The position numbers were made by a program, and so were the translations under genes. A model generated the notes under the pieces. That model was not told the DNA's origin. It ran no database searches and worked only from the letters and a program-made list of their open reading frames with translations. From contig JAEWGS010000007.1 of the NCBI GenBank assembly GCA_023388205.1, positions 1 to 12,807 on the forward strand: a stretch of DNA of 12,807 bases, in the 5' to 3' direction. This document shows positions 1 through 5,578 of this stretch, piece by piece. Within the stretch, counting starts at the first letter, position 1, and each line of letters opens with the position of its first letter. The DNA is from Bacillota bacterium. GTDB taxonomy: Bacteria > Bacillota > Clostridia > Saccharofermentanales > Fastidiosipilaceae.

Positions 1-75
1 TTCCATACTTTCCGTCGCGAAGCAGGTACGGTAGGTCTCAAGGCTTCAGAAGAAGAAAAACTGGAAGATTCATAA
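1..75 (+). CDS. C-terminal end of an unrecognised protein (partial)
   Basis: Frame 1 is open from the window edge to a TAA at 73-75 and encodes 24 residues ending in an acidic, lysine-containing tail (KASEEEKLEDS). The base composition resembles the core genes at the right of the window rather than the AT-rich segment that follows, so this is probably the 3' end of a resident plus-strand gene. It points towards the lnu segment and is convergent with it. The fragment is too short to assign a family. No clear terminator follows; the spaced inverted repeat at 84-141 has no T-run after it. Confidence 0.5.
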   Translation, partial: FHTFRREAGTVGLKASEEEKLEDS

Positions 76-83
76 GATCGAGG

Positions 84-141
84 TTAAAACACAACAGAAT
101 TACATTCACGTTTTCCATAGGCTCATACGAGTGTGTTTTAA
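84..141. repeat. Spaced inverted repeat, 10-bp perfect arms
   Basis: TTAAAACACA at 84-93 is the exact reverse complement of TGTGTTTTAA at 132-141. The pairing extends by GG/CC if one G is bulged. The 38-nt spacer is unstructured by eye and no T-run follows on either strand, so a classic terminator is unlikely. It could be the ends of a very short mobile-element relic or an RNA stem just after the gene ending at 75. Its function is unknown. Confidence 0.4.
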
Positions 142-384
142 GCCAGGTGCGGAGATAGGTAATAAAAATTCGTCTGCAAAGACAGCCGGTTTGAGTTGCT
201 ATAGTGAGATAGAAAATTGACTATTGAGAATTAAGCAAACTGGGATTTGTTTCTATGAATTATCTGTGATTATATTCCACTGTATACATCAATATAATTA
301 CCATCTATACCCGCGTCATCAAACACAGCGTCTCAACGTGGCTCGAGAGGACAGAATTGATGTCATTCGAAGTTGCCCGTTCTC

Positions 385-437
385 GGAAACATATCCACGG
401 CGTTTTTTGCACTATCGGTAGGCAGGAACATATCCAC
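385..437. repeat. Two direct copies of GGAA(A)CATATCCAC
   Basis: GGAAACATATCCAC lies at 385-398 and GGAACATATCCAC at 425-437. They differ by one base and are about 40 bp apart. On the minus strand they read GTGGATATGTT(T)CC. IS21-family elements are known to carry short repeated binding sites at their ends, so a decayed end of this kind is one possible reading, but I cannot confirm the family and no istA or istB remnant is visible nearby. Confidence 0.35.
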
Positions 438-515
438 TAAATTTGTATAGTTAAACTGAATGTACTTTCAGCTTAAATGGAATTTATCTTTGAGATGTTT
501 ACCTACAGGAATCCT

Positions 516-773
516 TTACTTCTCTTCAGTGTATCTTTCTTGCTGCAAAAATTCCTTTGCCTCGCTAAGGCGTAAATCCCAATATTTTTGCAAAAGGTAA
601 ATGATTTTCTCATCTTCAACTTTGGCTTCCTTCAGAGCCGCAGTTGCCTTTTCAATCCCAATGACTCTTTCTTCAAAGGCAGCCTCATCTAGCCTTGCAT
701 TGCTATCTTTTCTTATTCGTTCCAACAGTTCACTTCCAAATCCCGAAAAGGAATCTCTAATAGAACGTGCCAC
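516..773 (-). CDS. Small helical protein of unknown function (orf85)
   Basis: An 85-residue ORF starting with GTG at 773-771. A near-ideal Shine-Dalgarno (GGAGG, 7 nt upstream) decides this start. An ATG overlapping the GTG is in another frame and does not extend this protein. The product is almost free of Gly and Pro after residue 12 and very rich in Glu, Lys, Arg and Ala, so it is probably mostly alpha-helical and possibly a short coiled coil. There is no signal peptide, membrane segment or cysteine motif. It lies 62 bp downstream of the lnu gene on the same strand, and I see no terminator between them, so they may be co-transcribed. I do not recognise a family. The strong ribosome-binding site and coherent composition argue that it is a real gene. 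Confidence 0.65.
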   Translation of the reverse strand: MARSIRDSFSGFGSELLERIRKDSNARLDEAAFEERVIGIEKATAALKEAKVEDEKIIYLLQKYWDLRLSEAKEFLQQERYTEEK

Positions 774-815
774 ATCTATTCCTCCTCTTAACTCTAATTT
801 ATTGCACTATTGATA

Positions 816-833
816 GACAAATTGGAATTTGTC
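816..833. repeat. 18-bp palindrome between lnu and orf85
   Basis: GACAAATT and AATTTGTC (8-bp arms) are separated by two bases, ending 2 bp beyond the lnu stop codon. A 2-nt loop makes a stable RNA hairpin unlikely without opening inner pairs, and no T-run follows on the minus strand. It could be a protein-binding site, a weak processing stem or a chance AT-rich palindrome. Confidence 0.3.
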
Positions 834-835
834 AG

Positions 836-1330
836 TTACTTGTATTCACTCGGAACAGGAATATTAAATCTCTCGCACAATAGTTTTACATCATGTATAT
901 CATTTTCATCATGCTCATATCCCAGATGAAATAATACTTGATTTTCAGCATCAATACATCTAACCATTTTATCGCCTATTTTCCCAATACCACTAAACAC
1001 TTTTGGGGGATATGCTTCTCCTTCAAAAACAATGTATCCTTGTTCGTTGAATTTAAATATATGAAGATCAATTATCCTACCTTTAGTATCCTTCCAAACT
1101 GTGTGAGATGTGGTGGTATATGCTTCTGTAACTTCAGCAAAGCCTTTTTCTTTTATAATTTCAATAAACTTTTTACTATTACTTTCTTCCACAAATAAAT
1201 CAATATCGTTGTGTACTCTTGTTTCTTCTTCTAATAATGCATCTACTCCCCAACCACCATCAATCCATATGTTAATTCCACTTTCTTCAGCGTATGTTAT
1301 TATCTCAATAGCATCTGTTTTGCTTACCAT
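836..1330 (-). CDS. lnu: Lincosamide nucleotidyltransferase, Lnu(C)/Lnu(P) type
   Basis: A 164-residue protein of the small nucleotidyltransferase family that includes Lnu(A), Lnu(C) and Lnu(P). Members inactivate lincomycin and clindamycin by transferring AMP from ATP to a hydroxyl of the drug in the cytoplasm. The signature GGWGVDALL lies at residues 25-33, the metal-binding pair of acids in HNDIDLF at 40-46, and a probable third acid in IIDLH at 87-91. The C-terminal stretch YEHDENDIHDVKLL is also typical of this group. Length matches Lnu(C)/Lnu(P). The ATG at 1330 has a GGAGGG Shine-Dalgarno 6 nt upstream. The gene is far richer in A+T than the core genes, which indicates horizontal transfer; related genes travel on small IS-like elements in Gram-positive bacteria. 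Substrate specificity is inferred from family resemblance; another aminoglycoside- or lincosamide-type target is possible. Which lnu allele class it belongs to cannot be settled by eye. Confidence 0.85.
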   Translation of the reverse strand: MVSKTDAIEIITYAEESGINIWIDGGWGVDALLEEETRVHNDIDLFVEESNSKKFIEIIKEKGFAEVTEAYTTTSHTVWKDTKGRIIDLHIFKFNEQGYIVFEGEAYPPKVFSGIGKIGDKMVRCIDAENQVLFHLGYEHDENDIHDVKLLCERFNIPVPSEYK

Positions 1331-1386
1331 GCAATCCCTCCGTTCAAATTCCTATCTAATTTCATAAAATCCTGAAAAGTAGCCAT
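1324..1386 (-). CDS. 20-residue ORF overlapping the lnu start (possible leader peptide)
   Basis: ATG at 1386-1384 with a strong Shine-Dalgarno (GGGAGG, 8 nt upstream) opens a 20-codon frame that ends at a TAA inside lnu, overlapping its start by 7 nt. Short ORFs before antibiotic-resistance genes can act as leaders, and this overlap would allow translational coupling. The first 11 residues (MATFQDFMKLD) resemble the N-terminus of CsaA-like tRNA-binding-domain proteins, after which the similarity stops. It may therefore instead be the 5' scrap of such a gene, cut by the arrival of the lnu unit. Whether it is translated as a regulator is inference. Confidence 0.4.
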   Translation of the reverse strand: MATFQDFMKLDRNLNGGIAW

Positions 1387-1461
1387 GCTAAATTCCTCCC
1401 AAGTAATACTGTTAATTCATTTAATCTCACTTAATAGCGCCTTTTCATATCCTCTTCGTAG

Positions 1462-1515
1462 TGAAGTGACCCCCGAAAGTTAGATTTTTAACTCTAACTT
1501 TCGGGGGTCACTTCA
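1462..1515. mobile_element. 54-bp palindromic relic resembling two IS3/IS150-type terminal repeats
   Basis: Arms 1462-1484 and 1493-1515 are perfect 23-bp reverse complements with an 8-nt centre (TTTTTAAC). The outer ends read TGAAGTGACCCC..., which resembles the terminal repeats of IS3-family elements of the IS150 type (5'-TG...CA-3' tips, GACCCC then AAAGTT). Both tips face outward, so it looks like an element reduced to its two ends (a tiny MITE). No target duplication is visible, and there is no T-run after the stem on either strand, which argues against a simple intrinsic terminator. It lies between the candidate lnu promoter and the lnu gene, so it would fold as a long hairpin in the 5' untranslated RNA. 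Confidence 0.55.
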
Positions 1516-1545
1516 AAATTAGCAGTCAGCTATCTTTTAGTTTAT

Positions 1546-1554
1546 ATTATACCA
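1546..1554 (-). promoter_or_regulatory. Candidate extended -10 promoter for lnu
   Basis: On the minus strand TGG-TATAAT matches an extended -10 element (TGnTATAAT). No good -35 hexamer is found 16-18 bp upstream (ACTTAT at best), which extended -10 promoters can tolerate. It faces the lnu gene, and a transcript from here would contain the 54-bp palindrome, the 20-codon ORF, lnu and probably orf85. I see no equally good promoter between the palindrome and lnu. Confidence 0.45.
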
Positions 1555-1682
1555 CATCACATTAATACATAAGTTATATGATTTATTTTTTAGCAATTTT
1601 ACACACTCGACCAATTCCCACATACTCATCCTCAATTTTCACACGCCAACTGACCAAATCAACCAATTTCCCCTCAAAAACC

Positions 1683-1707
1683 AAAAAACGAAGCTCTCAG
1701 CCACTTC
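1683..1707 (-). terminator. Intrinsic terminator after rlmD
   Basis: On the minus strand a GAAG...CTTC hairpin with an inner GCT/AGC pairing (1689-1707) is followed by GTTTTTTGGTTTTT, a T-run of six then five. It starts about 33 bp after the rlmD stop codon. A second small hairpin without a T-run (AAGAAC-GGG-GTTCTT, 1718-1732) lies between it and the stop. Confidence 0.6.
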
Positions 1708-1739
1708 AATAGTGTCCAAGAACCCCGTTCTTATGCTAT

Positions 1740-3269
1740 TTATTCACCTGTACGTGACATCAATACTACACACTCAACATGGCTGGTCCATGGAAAAAGA
1801 TCGACGGGCTGAACGGCTTTGAGTACATAGCCTTTTTCGGTGAGCAAAGTGAGATCGCGAGCGAGGGAAGCGGGGTGACAAGAGACGTACACAATCTGGG
1901 GCACCTTTGTTTGAGTGATGCACTGGAGCAAAGAGGCCTCGCAGCCTTTGCGTGGCGGATCTAAGACAATCAGATCCGGTTGAATGCCTTGAGCGATGAG
2001 CTCGGGGACAATATCTTCTGAACGGCCCAGATGAAAATGCAGGCGTTGATCTAAATGATTCGTCAAAGCGTTCGCGCGGGCATCTAAAACAGCCTGAGGC
2101 ACAATTTCGACACCATGCACCTCTTTTGCACGCGTCGCGAAGATGGAAGAAATGGTCCCTGTGCCACAGTACAAATCAAAGACAAGCTGATGGGTTTGAG
2201 GTTTCGAAAGATCCAGAGCGCTTTGATAAAGTCGCTCGGTCATGTGGCTATTAACTTGAAAGAACGAGGCGGGGCGAATTTGAAAATCGAGCCCACAGAG
2301 TCTTTCGTAAATGTGTTCGTCGCCCCAAAGCAATTCGAAATGATCGCCAAGAATGCGATTGTCTGCCTGTGCATGGAGGTTGAGGTAAAAGCTCGTCACG
2401 CGATCGCTGAGCCCTTGATTTTCGAGGGCCTGGTTGAGACGTTCAGGTAGCGTCCTTAAGAATTTTTTGTCGCAGGCATTATTTTTCGTGACGAGAATCA
2501 GCATGATCTGACCTAGGTGCTCGCTTCGGCGAAGAACCAGCTTGCGCAAAAGACCTTCGTGTTTTGTTTCGTCGTAGGCACTCCAAAGTTCACGGTTCTT
2601 GCTTGTACGGCGAATTGCGTCATTGAGAGCGTCTTGCAAAGTCTCTCGGACAATCCAAAAACTAGAGGGCTCAATGGCGCAGCGTGTCGCGGGGATGACC
2701 TGATGTGAGCGGGGGGCGTAAAAGCCGAGGCAAAGACCTTGGGCATTTTGGGTGAAACTATAGCTGACTTTGTTTCGGTAGGCGAGCGCGGGACTGGCTT
2801 CTTGAAGGCAAGGGCGCATCACTTCGTCGAGCGTTTCATCGGGGATATGGGCAATGCGAAGCAAGCAATCGCGGACGTGTTTTGCTTTCCAAAGCGCGCT
2901 CGCCTCGAGACTGAGGTGTTGCAAGGTACAACCGCCGCATTGTTTGAAGATAGGGCAAAAGGGTTTTTGCCGGTCGGGGCTCTCTTTAAGCCAGGAAGTG
3001 GGGCGATAGACGTTGTAATTTTTATGAGATTTGATGAGCTTTGCATCTAAGATTTCACCGGGCAAGGCGCCTGGGACAAAGGCGACGGGTCCCTCATCTG
3101 GGCGTGCGATCCCCTGACCCTCTTGGTTGAGGTCGACGACATGAAGTTGCGCTTGAACAGGGGGCTGAGCCTTGCTGCCGTGGGGCTGAGTCAAGGCGGA
3201 AGCCGCAGAGAGCGAAGTGACGGAAGCCGCAACGGGCATCGTTTTTTTAGCTTTTTTCTTCATCTTCAT
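1740..3269 (-). CDS. rlmD: 23S rRNA (uracil-C5)-methyltransferase, RlmD/RlmCD (TrmA/RumA) family
   Basis: A 509-residue SAM-dependent RNA m5U methyltransferase. A TRAM domain covers about residues 41-95. The four iron-sulfur cysteines fit C105-x5-C111-x2-C114 (the CGGC motif) and C197. The SAM-binding core has FFQVN (336-340), DLYCGTG (365-371) and LDPPRKG (436-442); the nucleophile is C464 in YVSCHPASLARDL, and the usual C-terminal SHVECV motif is present. The family methylates 23S rRNA at U1939 and/or U747; Bacillota enzymes of this type often do both (RlmCD), so the exact site is uncertain. The first 40 residues, Lys-rich then Ala/Ser-rich, are an extension before the TRAM domain. No Shine-Dalgarno precedes the ATG, and the IS30 element ends only 19 bp upstream, so native expression signals have probably been separated from the gene. 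Later in-frame starts are possible. Confidence 0.9.
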   Translation of the reverse strand: MKMKKKAKKTMPVAASVTSLSAASALTQPHGSKAQPPVQAQLHVVDLNQEGQGIARPDEGPVAFVPGALPGEILDAKLIKSHKNYNVYRPTSWLKESPDRQKPFCPIFKQCGGCTLQHLSLEASALWKAKHVRDCLLRIAHIPDETLDEVMRPCLQEASPALAYRNKVSYSFTQNAQGLCLGFYAPRSHQVIPATRCAIEPSSFWIVRETLQDALNDAIRRTSKNRELWSAYDETKHEGLLRKLVLRRSEHLGQIMLILVTKNNACDKKFLRTLPERLNQALENQGLSDRVTSFYLNLHAQADNRILGDHFELLWGDEHIYERLCGLDFQIRPASFFQVNSHMTERLYQSALDLSKPQTHQLVFDLYCGTGTISSIFATRAKEVHGVEIVPQAVLDARANALTNHLDQRLHFHLGRSEDIVPELIAQGIQPDLIVLDPPRKGCEASLLQCITQTKVPQIVYVSCHPASLARDLTLLTEKGYVLKAVQPVDLFPWTSHVECVVLMSRTGE

Positions 3270-3288
3270 AGGACTTTAGATTTTATCT

Positions 3289-3315
3289 GTGAATTCCAAC
3301 TTTAATTTTCGCCAA
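3289..3315. repeat. Left terminal inverted repeat of the IS30 element
   Basis: Begins GTGAATTCCAA and ends TTTTCGCCAA. Its outer eight and inner nine positions match the right repeat; the middle is poorly matched. Confidence 0.6.
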
Positions 3316-3392
3316 AGGATAGACAAAAAAAGTTCCACTTCATTTCCCTTAAAATGTGTGTAGCACAAAAAACCATAGCAAGGAGAAACAAA

Positions 3393-4514
3393 ATGGAACA
3401 AAGAAATCTTAGCACAAACCCGTCTTTAGATCAGCCTAAACGGACTTTTAGGCATCTCACTGAAGCCGACCGTTATGTCATCGAAAAATGTATGAAAAAC
3501 AATCTCAGCACCCTTGAGATTGCGAATATACTTGGGGTCAGTCGTAGAACCATTCAGTATGAGATTAAACGCGGTTCAATCACCCAGAAAACCCAGAATC
3601 CCTCTTACAAAAAATATGAAGATAGCCATATATACGTGAGCAAGTATTTTGCCGATTCTGCTCAACAACAATGCCTTATAAGACAGAAAAATAAAGGAAG
3701 ACACTACAAAGTTGGCCCTCACTTCAAGCTAGTCGATTTTATCGAAAGCAAAATAAAAGAAGACCGTTGGTCTCCACAAGTTGTTCTAGGGTACATTAAA
3801 ACGAATGGCTTACGCTTTGAAACAGACATCTGTCTTCAGACGCTATACAACTATATCCATAACAACTTCTTCTGTCGGATTAGCGACAAAGATCTTTGCG
3901 ACAAAGCTAGAAGGAAAAAGAAAGCGAGGCCCAAACACAAACGACCCTCTTGGAAGAACCTGGATGGGATAAGCATTGACCAGAGACCGGAAACGATCAA
4001 TAACAGAGAAAGCTTTGGACACTGGGAAATAGATTTAGTTGTCGGTCCTAAAAGTGATAAACACCCCATACTTACTCTCGTTGAACGTCAAAGTCGCTAT
4101 GTGTGTATGGTTAAGCTTAAAGATAAAACGCAGGATTCTGTTTGTGCAGGCTTGACCAAAATGAAGAAGCAACTTTGCCGTCAGCTTAAGAGAAAAAACG
4201 CTAAACCCATTCTTTCAATTACAGCAGATAATGGGAGTGAATTCTTAGACAGCAAGGCCCTTATGAGAGCTTCTGGCTGTGATGCTATTTACTATGCTCA
4301 TCCTTACAGTAGTTTTGAGCGGGGCAGTAATGAGAATATGAATAGAATGATTCGGCGTTTCTTCCCTAAAGGCACTTGTTTTTCTAATGTTAAGCATTCA
4401 GAATTGAAGAAAGTCGAGCATTGGTTGAACAACTATCCTCGGCCTTTATTTAACTTTTTGTCTGCTAACACATTGTTTGGTCATTTTGCGTCTCTTGGCG
4501 AAATTACTTTTTAG
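3393..4514 (+). CDS. IS30-family DDE transposase
   Basis: A 373-residue transposase that would cut and join the element's ends. The ATG at 3393 is chosen because it has AAGGAG 7 nt upstream; a longer in-frame start at 3354 has no such site. The N-terminal helix-turn-helix (about residues 22-60, LTEADRYVIEKCMKNN...SRRTIQYEI) is the IS30-type DNA-binding domain. The catalytic DDE triad is D214 (GHWEIDLVVG), D279 (ITADNGSEF) and E314 (ERGSNENMN), followed by the typical IRRFFPKGT. Length fits the family and no frameshift or internal stop is present, so the copy may be active. Codon use is more AT-rich than in the core genes, consistent with a mobile element. Confidence 0.93.
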   Translation: MEQRNLSTNPSLDQPKRTFRHLTEADRYVIEKCMKNNLSTLEIANILGVSRRTIQYEIKRGSITQKTQNPSYKKYEDSHIYVSKYFADSAQQQCLIRQKNKGRHYKVGPHFKLVDFIESKIKEDRWSPQVVLGYIKTNGLRFETDICLQTLYNYIHNNFFCRISDKDLCDKARRKKKARPKHKRPSWKNLDGISIDQRPETINNRESFGHWEIDLVVGPKSDKHPILTLVERQSRYVCMVKLKDKTQDSVCAGLTKMKKQLCRQLKRKNAKPILSITADNGSEFLDSKALMRASGCDAIYYAHPYSSFERGSNENMNRMIRRFFPKGTCFSNVKHSELKKVEHWLNNYPRPLFNFLSANTLFGHFASLGEITF

Positions 4515-4521
4515 AATTCAC
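4495..4521. repeat. Right terminal inverted repeat of the IS30 element
   Basis: Begins TTGGCGAAATTA and ends AGAATTCAC. It contains the last codons and TAG stop of the transposase gene and ends 20 bp before the thiN stop codon. Confidence 0.6.
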
Positions 4522-4541
4522 CAGCATCAGCAAATGCGTCA

Positions 4542-5468
4542 CTATCTTGAGCACTGAGGATCTGAAACGTTCCAAAGCAAAAAACAAGTTCCTTTGTCAG
4601 CCTGAATTTCCACCCGAGCGTCCAGACACTTCTCCCCCTCATCTAAGTGCAGCGGGCGTCCAGCGCAGATGCGTGAAGCAGGACTTATGGACGTATCGAT
4701 GGAATCAGCCACACTCAGACGCCATTCATTTGATAAAAGCTCAGTCTGAAGCTTAGAAAAATCGCGCGAAGCCACTTCATACATCAAGCCCCGACAACTA
4801 AAGTTCTCCAAGTTCTCTTCCACAAGAAAGGAGACGATCGCACGTCCGCGCTCACCCAAAGGCAAAGCCAAAGGGTCAAGCGATAAACGAAAAGGCGCAC
4901 AAAGGGGAATCAAGAGCTGCTCTCCGTCCGTCAAAATGAGTAAATCTGGACTTTGGTTTTCGATCAAGCGCATTTGACAGGCCATCAAAAGCTTCATGTG
5001 ACTCAGCACATGATCCAAACGGCCAGGACCTAAGCCTCCTAAAATCAAGTGCAACTCAGGACCTTGGCTCAGTCTTTGCCCTAGGATCTCTTCTTCCAAA
5101 AGCTTGAAGCCCTCCTCTCCATCGGTCATCGCCTTTTGGATCGGAAAGCGTTTGACCTGAGCTTCAGCTAGACTCTTTCGTTTCATAAAATCTGAAAGGG
5201 CGCTTTCATCGATCTGATCGATCACAGAAAAAGTGGAATCAAAGTCGCCAATCCAACAAGTCGGAGCCAAGTGCAAGGCTTCAAGATGAAAAAGTCCGGA
5301 GTCCGCCGCGATGCGCGCCCCGCCGACAGCTTGCGCCCAAGTGCGAAGTAGCGGAGCACCCGCTTTGACACACCCACCTAAAGAAAGCAAGTGCCGCGAT
5401 CTTGAAAAAAGCGACAGACTTGCTTCATCCAATCGGTAGGCTTTCATATGATTAGAAAATTGCTCCAT
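4542..5468 (-). CDS. thiN: Thiamine diphosphokinase
   Basis: A 308-residue cytoplasmic enzyme that transfers pyrophosphate from ATP to thiamine to make thiamine diphosphate. Motifs in order: AADSGLFHL (54-62), IGDFDS (73-78), the TDGEEG segment (115-120, matching the usual TDTE-type ATP/metal site) and GGLGPGRLDHVLSHMKLL (144-161). The C-terminal beta-rich thiamine-binding half is divergent but ends in the expected GTCFLLW strand. It is longer than the usual 210-230 residues, owing to about 25 extra N-terminal residues and expanded loops. Position after rpe is the conserved Bacillota arrangement. The ATG at 5468 has only a weak GGCGGA upstream; an internal ATG (residue 8) is an alternative. 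The IS30 element begins 20 bp past the stop codon. Confidence 0.87.
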   Translation of the reverse strand: MEQFSNHMKAYRLDEASLSLFSRSRHLLSLGGCVKAGAPLLRTWAQAVGGARIAADSGLFHLEALHLAPTCWIGDFDSTFSVIDQIDESALSDFMKRKSLAEAQVKRFPIQKAMTDGEEGFKLLEEEILGQRLSQGPELHLILGGLGPGRLDHVLSHMKLLMACQMRLIENQSPDLLILTDGEQLLIPLCAPFRLSLDPLALPLGERGRAIVSFLVEENLENFSCRGLMYEVASRDFSKLQTELLSNEWRLSVADSIDTSISPASRICAGRPLHLDEGEKCLDARVEIQADKGTCFLLWNVSDPQCSR

Positions 5469-5533
5469 CTTTATCCGCCACGCCCCATGATTCTTCTTTC
5501 GTCTCGTTGGCCAAGCGGCTCACGCCTTCAATC

Positions 5534-5577
5534 AAAAACGCTCGCGTCCAAGCGAAAGCTCATCCTTCAAGCGAGCG
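5534..5577 (-). terminator. Terminator-like hairpin after rpe
   Basis: Starting 1 nt after the rpe stop codon, CGCTCGC (5577-5571) can pair with GCGAGCG (5545-5539), followed on the minus strand by TTTTTGATT. A more local stem with a 4-nt loop (CGCTTG-GACG-CGAGCG, one G-T pair) leads into the same T-run. The 110-bp gap to thiN and the weak thiN ribosome-binding site fit partial separation of thiN from the upstream genes. Confidence 0.5.
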
Positions 5578-5578
5578 C

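Larger units (their letters stand above)
76..515. other. 440-bp stretch without a convincing gene
   Basis: No ORF here has a good ribosome-binding site together with a plausible protein. The longest plus-strand frame (224-421) starts with TTG and has no Shine-Dalgarno. What can be seen is a 10-bp inverted repeat with a 38-nt spacer (84-141), two copies of GGAA(A)CATATCCAC (385-398 and 425-437), and a weak 5-bp hairpin (CTGAA/TTCAG) near 459-474 that could end the leftward orf85 transcript. Composition shifts from host-like to AT-rich along the stretch, so a boundary of a transferred segment probably lies inside it. I found no tRNA gene that could have been an attachment site. Confidence 0.5.
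3289..4521 (+). mobile_element. IS30-family insertion sequence, apparently complete
   Basis: About 1.23 kb bounded by related ends: 3289-3315 and the reverse complement of 4495-4521 agree at 20 of 27 positions, with GTGAATTC at the tips and TTTCGCCAA at the inner side. One intact transposase gene fills it, its stop codon lying inside the right repeat. Because GAATTC is itself palindromic, the tips can also be read as a 6-bp target duplication, giving an element of 3297-4513 inserted at the palindrome GTGAATTCAC. IS30 elements usually duplicate 2-3 bp, and no such direct repeat is seen outside the GTGAATTC tips. The element lies opposite in orientation to the genes around it. Confidence 0.8.

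Noticed and set aside
110..240. tRNA-like or tracrRNA-like stretch (minus-strand GTCT-TTGC-AGAC hairpin followed by AATTTTTATT)
   Set aside because: No acceptor stem or T-arm fits a tRNA, and there are no CRISPR repeats or cas genes in the window to support a tracrRNA.
224..421. 65-codon plus-strand frame in the left gene-free stretch
   Set aside because: It starts with TTG, has no Shine-Dalgarno, mixes His/Tyr/Arg without domain-like pattern, and runs over the duplicated CATATCCAC motif; probably not coding.
407..821. Near-repeat TTGCACTATYGRTAGRCA on both sides of orf85 (407-424 and 803-820)
   Set aside because: 15 of 18 matches in AT-rich DNA about 400 bp apart is within what chance allows; not enough to propose cassette recombination sites.
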